Part shown: piece by piece, positions 25,837 to 36,125 of the stretch
How positions within the stretch are numbered: the stretch's first letter is position 1
How the letters are laid out: each line of letters opens with the position of its first letter
Assembly: GCA_023014335.1 (NCBI GenBank)
Contig: JAECYW010000004.1
Coordinates: 2,108,001-2,172,000, forward strand
Origin: Galerina marginata
Taxonomy: Eukaryota > Basidiomycota > Agaricomycetes > Agaricales > Galerinaceae
DNA: 64,000 nucleotides
Direction: 5' to 3'
The notes under the pieces: model-generated
Told to the model about the DNA's origin: nothing
The model's input: only the letters and a program-made list of their open reading frames with translations
The model's database searches: none
Program-made: the position numbers and the translations under genes

Positions 25837-28313
25837 ATGGAGTCTGATAAGAAAGCGTTGGACGATCAGGCGAATGCTGAGCTAGTGCACGATTCACCTC
25901 CTGAACATCTTATCTCTAACAGATGGTCCACTACGCGTCTTGAATTATGGTCATACTACCTCTACTACGTTGGGAACAACGGGCTATCAGGTTTTAACTT
26001 TGGACCTTCTCAATTCCAGAATCTGCTCTTTCTCGCAGGATATGACCCTACGATTGGCCCTGGGGCATCTTGCAGTAGTAATGGCTGCGTATTGCCCTAC
26101 CTTGGGAAGATACGCGATAGTATGTAACATATAACTCCAGAAACCAATTTCGCCTAACGCCCCTTATCAGTCAATTCCATTGTGTTGCTCACCAATGGTA
26201 TTAGTTTTGCGATACAGGCAGCCTTGCTACTTTTTATAGGAGCTTGGGCCGATTATGGACGGTGGAGGTTAGTCTTTTCAATTCCATCCAATTCTCTGAC
26301 TAATCAAATGACTAGGCCCAATATAACTATCTTTTTCACTGTCGTTGCAGTTGGGGTGTCGTTCGCCTGGCTTGGCGTTGAGCAGCCATCCCAGTGGCGA
26401 GCCGGTGTGACTCTATACATCTTGGGCTGCGAGTTTTCTTTTGCTGTCTGGCTGATAATAAGACTGATTTCAAGCCACAATAGTAATCACTTATCAGGTC
26501 TGGAGGCTTGTCTGATAATCTATCAAATCTTGCATGAACTCAACTCTGCGCGCTACCAGTGTTCCTTGACATTCTGGACAGCCGCATTTCCAGGACTGGC
26601 ACACGATCTGCCAGAGGTAGAGCGATCTAGAAGCGAAATGGAAAGCGGTGATAAATCGGAAGTCAGTCTCTGTCGTTTCATTTCCATTTATTCTAAAAAT
26701 TATTCCTACAGTCGCCAAGAACACGACCATTTTCATTCCCTTGCACGTAATCGCATATCAAATGTCTCATTTGCTGTTTGTTCGGCTGGCGAAATTATAA
26801 TTCTGGCGATTATGGTTGGCATACTCAAAGGGTTGCATTCGGAGCAGAGTACAGAAAACAACACGAAGGCATTCAGTGTTTTAATTGCATTTTCTGGTGG
26901 AATTTGGTGTAAGTTTATCATTAATCGATCAGACAACATTGTAACCTTTTCGTACGTCAGTGGTTTGTGCATCACCGTGGTTCTTCTTCGAGAAACGGCG
27001 TCCGGGATTGGGTCTCCCACCGGGTACGACCTTGTTAACAATCGGATTCAAGCAACTTCATGTCGCCCTTCGAGAGTGCATGCGCCTTAAGCAGACATTC
27101 CTTTATTTGATTTTTTATTTCTTGATGTGATGAATTTCTTGCATGTTGCTTGATATACTTGCTTATTGGATATCGTACAGGGGCGATGTTCTAAATACCA
27201 CAGTGTATTTCTGCCCGTCGAACAAATTGTCTCGCCGATCACCTCATGCTTTTTATTTTTAGGACGGTCATCGGGACATTGCAGAACAGGTGCGTTTCTT
27301 CTCATCCACCCTGAAACACATCTTGACATCCTTTTCAGCGTGGTTTCATACTCGACTTTGGACCTGACGTTGCTTCTGATTGTCGGAATCGTCGCGCAGG
27401 GTCTTGGCATCTAGTTGGTGCCTCCACCTTATCATCCTCCTTGAGTGCTAACTGGTGCCTCCAGCATTTTCTGGCTTGTTCAAAAATATTACAAGATCTC
27501 AACGAAGGCTGTAAGATATCTTTATTTTCGGTTGTCCGCGTTGCATGTAATCATTTCTTTTGCTTAGATGCTTTCGTTCAACGTCTTGTGGATCATAGTG
27601 AGCCGTAGCCATGCGGCCTCGACCGTGACTAAAGTCTAGGTCTAGGTCTTAACATTATGGGGATTGGTTGGTGTGCATACCAATAAATTTGGGTTCAAGC
27701 ACGTATGGGAAATCTGGTACGGCCAGATTAAGAACGATACCTCCATGAAGTGCCGATCTTTGCTGAATCCACGATGCAGGGTGTATCAAGTGTTCTACGG
27801 CTTGATGGTATGCCCGTGGTACGCATATAGTCAGACAATGATAAGTGAAGTCTCCCCGCTTCCCCAAATGTGTGTGCGGTGCTCCTATTCATTAGGAAAG
27901 TGCTAAGCTCGACTATCTTCCAGGTTTCTATTCTTTGCGCTTTTTTCGGTGGTATGCGAGTTATCCCAATATATACGAGATTGATTCTCATTATTACCGT
28001 CCAGGTTGGCAAAACATCAGCATTCATCGGTCCTCTTGTTTCGAGTGCTATCATTACGGCATCGGGTAACAATGATAATATGCCCTTTGCTTTTCTATTT
28101 GGCCTGTAAGTTCGTCCCAAGTTTACCTTCCGATTGAAGTTTATTGGAGCGTTCAGAGGTGTTGTCAGCACCGTTTTTCTTTGGATGGTGGATGTTGATA
28201 AAAGTCGAATTGAATGTGAAGCATTCATTCTTGCTGAAAGCGAGCGAAAGGCTTTCAAAACTGCGGGATTGAACATAGCCCCAACAATTGATGATTCCGT
28301 TATTCCAAAGTAA
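25837..28313 (+). CDS. ATG22: Vacuolar amino-acid exporter Atg22 (MFS family)
   Basis: Atg22 exports amino acids such as leucine from the vacuole after autophagic breakdown. The start gives MESDKKALDDQ, then LWSYYLYYVGNNGLSGFNFGPS. Further family blocks in order are IGAWADYGRWR|PNITIFFTVVAVGVSF, LTFWTAAFPGLAHDLPEV, NRISNVSFAVCSAGEIIILA, SENNTKAFSVL-type loop, W.VCASPWFFFEKRRPG, LTIGFKQLHVALREC, LMGDVLNTTV, YSTLDLTLLLIVGIVAQGLG, IFWLVQKYYKISTKA, WGLVGVHTNKFGFKHVWEIW, YGLMVCPWYAYSQTMISEV, PLVSSAIITASGNND and FLWMVDVDKSRIECEAF. At least a dozen introns cut the gene. One is GC-AG (26429-26483), next to a 14-nt exon. The join around 26648-26719 is uncertain. The stop is TAA at 28311. Confidence 0.93.
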
Positions 28314-28844
28314 CTGTTGTTGCCGTCATTCCTATCCCATGCGGGATTGTCAAGCACCATATGGCATATGATGTATGATGTTTTTTGATAGATTTGCGCA
28401 ATTAAATACTCTCGATCATTCTTGGCGTTCGCCGTCTGACTTGAGTTCGTTCGATGTTCAAAGGAAACTATTTGATGTCAATGAGCCAGGAGAACTTGCT
28501 ACACCTGGATGCCTACAAGGCCAAGCCGTCGTTCCGGCTCACATGAAGCGTTAATTATCCGACATGACCCGTGAGAATCGGCCGAACATACTTTAACTCT
28601 ACCACGCAAGTCCAACTTTTAAAAATAGTTCCTATGGTATTGTGCTATCGAGCAGGTCCTCCTTTTACTTGGGCACTGCTCGACCCACATGGGTGATACG
28701 CAGTGGCATTACCACCTCAAGGTGAGCGCGCATGCGCAGTATCTGATCATGGAGATGTCTCTCGGAATGGACATTGGTGGACACTTAAAAGCTGGGTCAG
28801 TCCCACTATCAACTTGAACAAGCCCCTTCTGGATTCTAGACGCT
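28314..28844. other. Intergenic, atg22 to arrestin array
   Basis: About 530 bases between plus-strand genes, likely 3' end plus promoter. Nothing else is seen. Confidence 0.5.
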
Positions 28845-30618
28845 ATGTCCACTCCTGTACGACCACCTGTCCCTCCATCGTACTCGGGCCCTACAAATGG
28901 TGTGCTTGCGACTGACGGCATCCATCTGGATACCGAGACGTCGAATGTGGCTGATCTTCCCCTTTACACCCCCAGCCGACGCTCGGTGTCAAGAGCAACG
29001 TCGAGAGAGGAACCACAGATGAAGGAATTTCTATATGACACGAAAAACCGGAAAGGAAAGGCGGTCGCTGTTCTAAATGTTATTGCAGAGCGGTCATACT
29101 CGAAGCATATTCCGACCTTCTTGCAAGATACCCCAATCAAGGGTAGGGTGTCCCTCAGCCTTGATAAGCCAGATACAATCCAGTCTGTGGTTCTACTTGT
29201 AAGTACAGTTGATGCATCACTTTTGTTGTTCTCAATCTGGGACACATTTTCGGACGGATTTCTGTGAACGAGTCTTTGACGTTCAACATCGTTGACAATA
29301 AGGTATTTTTATAGATACAGGGACAATTTTTAACAGGCGCGAGCCCGGACCAACAGCTAAATTTCCTCAATCTAACCTGCAGCTTGTGGTCCCCATCTTC
29401 CGGTGAACCCCGGAATGACTTAGCAGCCAACGATAGCAGTGCTCCACCAATAAATAATTCCTCCCGCGCTGTTGGCGCTGGCACCAGATTCACAGGCAAA
29501 CTTCACGGTGAATACAGTTGGCTATTCTCCATACCTCTCCCGAAAGAAGTTGTTCTCCCTTCCGGCAAAGAAAAGGAGCAAAAATCGTTTGCCTTGCCTC
29601 AAACATTCAACGAAAGGCATGCACGGGGAAGTATCAACTATGAAATGTCAGTCCGAATTTCCAGAGGTAAATTACAGTCGGACTACAGGTACGCGTTTCT
29701 TTACTTCCTTTTGGGACTTCAAGATAATAAAAATGATAACTGCTCTAGAATATTTGCGCGTTTTGGGTACATACCAATATCGCGTCCGCCCCCGCTTCCG
29801 AATCTCAGACGGCTGTCTTACCAGGAAGGCACATTGCTCCTGGGACCTACCATCGATCCAGAGGGGTGGTATTCGGAGGATTCAGTGACTATTCAAGGGT
29901 CCGTATTCAACAATCGTACCGTCCAAATCGGATGCACGGTGTGTACCTTCGAATGCGATGCTACAAGTCTCCCTGTATTAATCAAAATACTTCTCTAAAG
30001 CTCTGCTTGGCGAAACCAGTGAGAACCATCCTCTTTGCTTTTATTTGTTGTTGACCTACCTTGACCAGCTTTGCTATACAAGAGGTTCATTAATCCCATT
30101 ATTTTTACGGCTCGAAAGTGATGATCAGCAGTCGCTTGATCTGTTGTCCGCACCCAAAGCCATATCCGTCGCTCTCAAGCGTCGTATTAGATATCATTTT
30201 AATCCCTCGAAGGCGCTGGGGACGTATCATTTGAGAGATACAATTGACTATTCTCAGCCCGCAGTGTGGTGGCCCTCAACAGAAGGCTCAGAAGAGCCTC
30301 TTGGCCGATTTCGTTTCTTGAACGGGGAATTACATTTACAGCCCGATATGAAGCCCACTTCTGCCATGGGAGATTTTCGAATAGAGGTGATATCTGCCAT
30401 CTGTTTCATCCGACCCAAGTTGATTCAGTGCTCTACAGTACAATGTTGTTTTATTCCCATTTGATACCACTGGATTCGAACCCTCGGATAATGGGGCTCT
30501 TCTAGAGTACCCTATTGATATAGTAACGTCCTTTGCGCATGGTCCTCGTCCTCGAAAGTTTGCGCCTCCAGGGTATGAATCTGAGGCACGACCACCTCGC
30601 GATTTCTTGCTTAATTAG
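28845..30618 (+). CDS. Arrestin-like protein, array copy 1
   Basis: First of four tandem paralogues with an arrestin-type beta-sandwich pattern. The start is MSTPVRPPVPPSYSGP, then ADLPLYTPSRR (an LPxY site). The N-domain reads SYSKHIPTFLQDTPIKGRVS, SLDKPDTIQSVVL, GEYSWLFSIPLPKEVVLPSG and PQTFNERHARGSINYEMSV. The second half reads GYIPISRPPPLPNLRRLSYQ, LGPTIDPEGW, SVFNNRTVQIGCT and LCYTRGSLIPLFLRLES. Near the C-terminus are PAVWWPSTEGSE and YNVVLFPFDTTGFEP, with FAPPGYES, a PPxY motif, shortly before the stop. Fungal arrestin-related proteins tether Rsp5-type ubiquitin ligases to plasma-membrane transporters; that role is inferred here. An 18-nt exon lies at 30001-30018. Confidence 0.82.
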
Positions 30619-30964
30619 CACATGGATGTACGACCAACTACGCCGTAGTTAGTCGTACGGATGACTTTGACCATTTTTTTGATGACTGTAATGGTAATAT
30701 ATCTACCCTCACTTAGGAATTGTATGTGTCCGCTAGTATTTATTTGTTTATCGCCATTCACCCCTGAGTATGGACCTTATTTGGGCGTGAGCGCTTATAA
30801 TTTTAGATTGTGCGCATGGTACATATCGTCATCTGCCCAAGCTGCGGACCTGTTGAAATTGATGATCAGGCTTTGCGCTCTATTTCACGATTTGAGTTTA
30901 AGCGAGTGTCCACCAGTGTCAGCACAAGAAAGCCCTCCTGGGACCTGCTTGATTGTTAACCACC
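30619..30964. other. Spacer between arrestin-like copies 1 and 2
   Basis: About 350 bases with no gene; a 12-bp inverted repeat-like stretch, ACTACGCCGTAGT, sits at about 30640. Confidence 0.4.
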
Positions 30965-32749
30965 ATGTCTGCAGCCGTGGGAACTCTCCCCCTGCCCCCG
31001 TCCTATTCAGATCCTATCATAGGTATAGACGGCGATGCCGATGTGTTCAACGTCGCCGCTTCCGCCTTCGAGCTTCCAGCATACACGCCAAGTCGAACAT
31101 CAAACCCTCGAGCAGCGAGGGAACCCGGAATAAAGGAGTTTCCTCATGAACTGAAGAAGAAAGGGAAATCGTTCGCCGTTATGACAATCATCGCCGAGGA
31201 ATCTTATTCGAGGCAGATTCCGACCTTTCTCGAGGGTATGCCAGTGAAGGGAAGGGTACGCTTGACTCTGGATAAGCCCGACGCCATTCAGTCAGTGGTT
31301 GTCTCGGTAAGTTGATAACAACATTTAACATGGACTGAGAATGGCGAACCTCTGACACTCCTTACGAACCTCTGGGTCGTCGCCATTTCTAGGTAACGGG
31401 CCAAGTCATTGTAGGGGCTAATCAGGGCGAACAACTAACCTTCATCGACGTATCGCAAACACTGTGGTCGCATTTCGATGGCGAACCCCAAAACACAAAC
31501 TCCGATGATGGAAACTCTTCCCCAGAAGGCACCGATGTCCCAACAGGCTCTCCGCCCAAGTTCACCGGAAAGCTTCAGGGAGACTACACATGGCAGTTTT
31601 CTATAGACCTACCGAAGGAGGTAGTGCTGCCCTCAGGTCCACGGAACCAGCCTCATGTGTTCAACCCGCCTCAGACGTTCAATGAGCGACACACTCGTGC
31701 CAGTATCAATTATGAGGTATCTGTTCGCTTCACTCGGGGTAAATTAAGGACGGACCACAGGTGTGTCCAAAAAGCCAATTCTGTTGGGTTGAGATGTATT
31801 CAGCTATCGAGATATTGATACAGTGATTTTGTCATGCTTTCAGGATACCAGCGCAAATTGGATATATCCCAATGACGCGCCCACCTCCTTTTCTGCATCT
31901 GAGACGACTGGCCTATCAGCAAGGAACGCCTTTGCTTGGGCCAACTATGGATCCAGATGGCTGGTTTTCCACGGAACCTGCCCAAGTTCGTGGGTCGATT
32001 TTCAATGATCGTACAGTTGAGGTGGGGTGTACCGTAAGTCAGTCAGTCAGATTTATCGCTTGCTTGTCTCATACCCGAAATTCGTAGTTATTCATAGCCA
32101 ATCCGGTAATAGAGCTCTGTCGTCCTCCTTTCCCCTAGACTGATCTTAGGTTACTCTCATATTTAGCTTTCTTACACCAGGGGCTCCTTAATCCCATTCT
32201 GCCTTCGTCTAGACAGTGATGATGAACAGGCACTAGATTTGATATCTACCCCGAAGGCTGTTGTTCTCCGGCTCAGACGGCGCATCAAGTACCATTGGAA
32301 CGCCGAGAAGAGTTTTGAATCACTGGCCTGGAAGGATGCCGTCGACCATTCTCAACTTGCTGTGTGGTGGCCCTCTATAGAAGGATCAGAGGCAAACGGA
32401 CCCAAACACGTCCGATTTTTGAACGGGGAGCTTCATCTCCGGCCAGATATCAAACCCACCTCAGCCATGGCACACTTCAGATTAATGGTATGGGATTGTT
32501 CTTTAGCTATATCTTCTTTATCGTTCTCATTCCGCTCTTTCCTTACAGTATTCGGTTGTTCTTTTCCCATTTGACAGCCCTGGTTTCGTATCAAAGGAGA
32601 CGGAACCTCTTATCGAGCATCCAGTAGATATTGTGACTTGCTATGCGCCTGGGCCTCGACCAAGGATGTTCGCTCCTCCTGGATATGAGTCCGACTCGGC
32701 GATTGTTGCTGCGCCGAATACATTCACCTTAAACATGGAATTCTTCTAA
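30965..32749 (+). CDS. Arrestin-like protein, array copy 2
   Basis: Closest in sequence to copy 1, so probably the most recent duplicate. The start MSAAVGTLPLPPSYSDP is preferred because it aligns with copy 1's N-terminus. The LPxY site is FELPAYTPSR. The N-domain reads SYSRQIPTFLEGMPVKGRVR, TLDKPDAIQSVVVS, GDYTWQFSIDLPKEVVLPSG and PQTFNERHTRASINYEVSV. The second half reads GYIPMTRPPPFLHLRRLAYQ, LGPTMDPDGW, SIFNDRTVEVGCT and LSYTRGSLIPFCLRLDS. Then come AVWWPSIEGSE, YSVVLFPFDSPGF and MFAPPGYESDS (PPxY), and a distinct tail ending NMEFF. The 18-nt exon is at 32088-32105. Confidence 0.82.
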
Positions 32750-33567
32750 GTAATTCTGTTTTCTTATCGGCTTTCTCCGTTCTGATGCACTTGCTTATTC
32801 TTCTGGGCATTTTAACCTCATTTTATCTCCACAGCCTGTATGAATTTCCCTTCCTGTGAATTTCTCATGAACGCACAATTCTCTCTACTTCTGTCACTTG
32901 TTGCTGCTGATGCTTATGATAAAGTATGTATGTTTTTATGAAGTACCCTATGTATCTTCCATTGCATAGCTTACTCGTCGCTGTGAATACGGAAGCTATT
33001 TGTGAAGCGTCCGTGGCAGTCGTCAGTATAAACCGATATGACGCCTAACTTGGGCGCCTTTCGGTATCATTGCGCTTGCGCCCCACCGATGGATTCGATT
33101 ATGAGAGTGCGATTGCAGACTTGGATAGTTCCGCGATGGAGACGGCATGGTAGAGCAGTGGACTAGCCTTGAGCTTGGATCCAGTGACCGCAGCTTCGAG
33201 TTACGTATGACTCCAAGCGGTGAACAATAGTCGAGTTACGCCGATAGACTCTTCTTGTGGTAAAATATCTGTCAAGTGGATAAGATGTTTCACGTAGCAA
33301 TGAAGAGTATGGGAGTTAACGAGGATGACTCGCGAAGTAGACAATTGCAGTCGGGGACGGGTTGAGAAGGAGGGAACCTAGGGAATGGACTCCGTTTCTA
33401 TTGTGGCTATTGTGAGCGGTGAGAAGCCACGACCCTTATTATCTAAGAGGAGTAATCTGTGATCCTTTTTTGGCCCTTGCCTGGACAGTATCACAATTGG
33501 AGACTAGCTTGTCCCTAGCCTTTTTAAATAAGTGACCCCGCAATGATTCTGGTTTCTTACCCTCTCA
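32750..33567. other. Spacer between arrestin-like copies 2 and 3
   Basis: About 820 bases. A tRNA-reminiscent stretch near 33138-33205 does not fold properly (see rejected items). No gene is seen. Confidence 0.45.
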
Positions 33568-35257
33568 ATGGACGCGTCGTCCCCGCCTCGTTACAGGAGA
33601 TTCTCCACCAGACCTGGTCCGGCACCATCCTCTGGCTCAGACCTCCCTCCATATACCCGCCGTAATACCCTTACTCAACCCGTTAATTTTCGTCGCGATC
33701 CTACAGAGCACGTCTTCCAACTAGCAGATGGAAAATCAAGACCGTGGATCACGCTCAAACTGTACAGCAGCGCTAAATCATCCAAGTCGCTGCCCACTTT
33801 CTTTGAGAAGGAAAATATTACTGGTTTACTGGAACTCGAAGCCGAGAGGGGCGATTCCATCCAGGCAATCACGGCTACAGTACGTTCACGGTTGTGCTGT
33901 TTCCCCCAACGACAAGCTCACTTTGCATTGTAGGTGACTGGTCGCATCATCACCGGCTCTGGTGTGGACGACTCTTTCGTCTTCCTTAACCAGACACAGC
34001 CAATCTGGTCAAAGTCCTCCGATTCTCCACGGGTGCCATCCCCTTCAGAAAGCCCATCCGGCAACAAGCTATTGGGTCACTGCGTCTGGCCATTATCAAT
34101 AACTCTCGCCAGAACCGCTACAGTCTCATCGGGGTCAGGAGAACTGCGGTCTTTCCGATTGCCAGAAACATTCTTGGAACGACAAACCCGGGTCAGCGTC
34201 CAGTACGATCTCACTATTGTTGTGTCACGGGGAATGCTGCGAGCAGATAACAGGTCAGCGGATGATAGATTTCAATTCTGCGAGACAGACATTCACACAA
34301 TTTTGTTTTGCCAGGATTAAAACGGCCTTTGGATATGTGCCTAGTTCCCGACCAGATCCCCCTTCATTACTCAGGCAACTTGCTTACCAGCAGTTTATGC
34401 CCCTGCCTGGACCATTGTCCGATCCAGAAGGTTGGAAAACCCTGCGCCCTGTCGCTGTTCGCGGCACGATGTTTAACACAAACCGTGCCGAGGCCAAGTG
34501 CACAGTAAGCCGATGAAATTCATTCCCAATTTCGAAATATTGACTCAACTCTTCCTTTTTTTCTTCAGCTGTCACTCGCTAAACCAGTACGTATCCTCTG
34601 ATCCAGGTTTTATGACAACGTCATCTGACATTATCCTTGTTGTCTTTTCAGTTGTGTTACGCTAGAGGAACGGTCCTGCCCTGCTTCCTTGCGCTGGAAG
34701 GGCGTGAGCCACGAGTTCTTGACATGCTAGCAGCCCCTACTTCAGTTGTTCTCTCGCTGAGAAGAAGAGTCAGATTCTACAACAAAAGCTCCTCGTCGCG
34801 CCGAGATGTTGCCTGGAACGAGACAGTCGAGGACATGGGCACGGCAGTCTGGTGGCCGTCTACTGACTCGCGGAGTGACTCTACCTGCCGCTATCTTGAA
34901 GGAGAAATTCGACTGGCGAAAGACCTTAGGCCCACGTCCGAAATGGGTCATTTCAGCATATCAGTGAGTTCAATTTCCCTTTCAATGCCCTGTCAACTAG
35001 ACACAATGGGTATAAGAGACAAAAAGAACGGTTGAGCTGACCTTGGTCATTTCTTATTTCAGTATGCCGCTGTCCTCTGCCCTTTTACTGCGGTCGGATT
35101 CTCTTCGGATTCCGCGGCGCTCCTTTCAGAGCCTGTGGAAGTCGCTACCATGCATGCCAAGGGTCCTCGTACCAACGCCTATTCACCCCCTGCTTACGAC
35201 CCGCTTTCACGACGCAATGATGACCCCACAATAGAAGTCATGAACGGCTTCATCTAA
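33568..35257 (+). CDS. Arrestin-like protein, array copy 3
   Basis: More diverged copy. The start MDASSPPRYRRFSTRPGP is followed by SDLPPYTRRN (LPPY). The N-domain reads SSKSLPTFFEKENITGLLEL, CVWPLSITLARTATVSSGSG, LPETFLERQTRVSVQYDLTI and VVSRGMLRADNR. The second half reads FGYVPSSRPDPPSLLRQLAY, LPGPLSDPEGW, TMFNTNRAEAKCT, LCYARGTVLPCFLALEG and AVWWPSTDSRSD. The last exon has YAAVLCPFTAVGF and YSPPAYDPLSRR (PPAY) and ends EVMNGFI. The 18-nt exon is at 34569-34586. Compared with copies 1 and 2 it has a shorter linker between LPxY and the N-domain. Confidence 0.8.
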
Positions 35258-36125
35258 TCTTGTCATCTTCCCTGACTTAACTCCTGCTATCGACTCTGCT
35301 ATTGCCAACACCACCGCAATTTGTACGAACTGTCAAGATTATACCACACCCGCTATGAAAACGACGAAACGACGACTGGACTCGTCCACGCCCTTCGCTC
35401 CACATTGACCCTAATTTTAACGTCTATCGCTTTCCAACGCACGATCCTTGTAACGATCGTGCCATGTCGCTGTCTTGTTTCTGTTCAATCCTGCCCTGGT
35501 ACTTCCTATGCTAGTTCATATGAGAACTACCAGGATTCCTCTCTTTTCTTCATCTTCACGAACAGCACTGTGTAGCATATCACTTGACCCAGCTTCTTTG
35601 ACGTCTTAAATAGACCTCTCATTTGTACATTTTTGTACCACCTGCCATCACCACATACCCAAGCAACTATACCCCCATACCACACATATACCATAGATAG
35701 CACATCTAATCATTTGACATCAATCTCACGGCGTCATACCCATCCTATTGTTGTGCTCCTAAAACAAGGTGAAATAAGGCTTCCGGTTCTGCCGAACACG
35801 CAAAGAAAGGAGGACAGATAGGAACCGTCAACATGTACCGGTGTGTGCTCCGCTTTCGATGTGCGCCATGTGGAACACGCTAACAAGCATTCCATGCTCT
35901 CAGGCTTTGCTATCGGAATGACTTTCTTCGGTCTCTGGTCCCTCCTCAGGCCCTTGACATTTCCCAGGTACATTTCTAGACGACAGACCTGCGAAGTCTT
36001 TCGAAGCAACAATAAAGATCGAGGTCTGACGTGAAAGAGGGAAACACCGCCATAGACCTTCAGTGCGGCCATTAGATCCAAGAGGTCATAGTTTCACTGG
36101 TGACCTGCGATAACCCCATAATCGA
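35258..36125. other. Spacer between arrestin-like copies 3 and 4
   Basis: About 870 bases, the longest spacer in the array. Short frames have no family resemblance. Confidence 0.5.

Noticed and set aside
26429..26559. Coding insertion of about 39 residues in atg22
   Set aside because: The frame is open by chance; a GC-AG intron, a 14-nt exon and a GT-AG intron restore the family sequence.
33138..33205. tRNA-like stretch (GGTAGAGCAGTGGACT ... TTCGAGT)
   Set aside because: It has A- and B-box-like pieces, but the D-arm and acceptor stems do not pair, so it is not called a tRNA gene.
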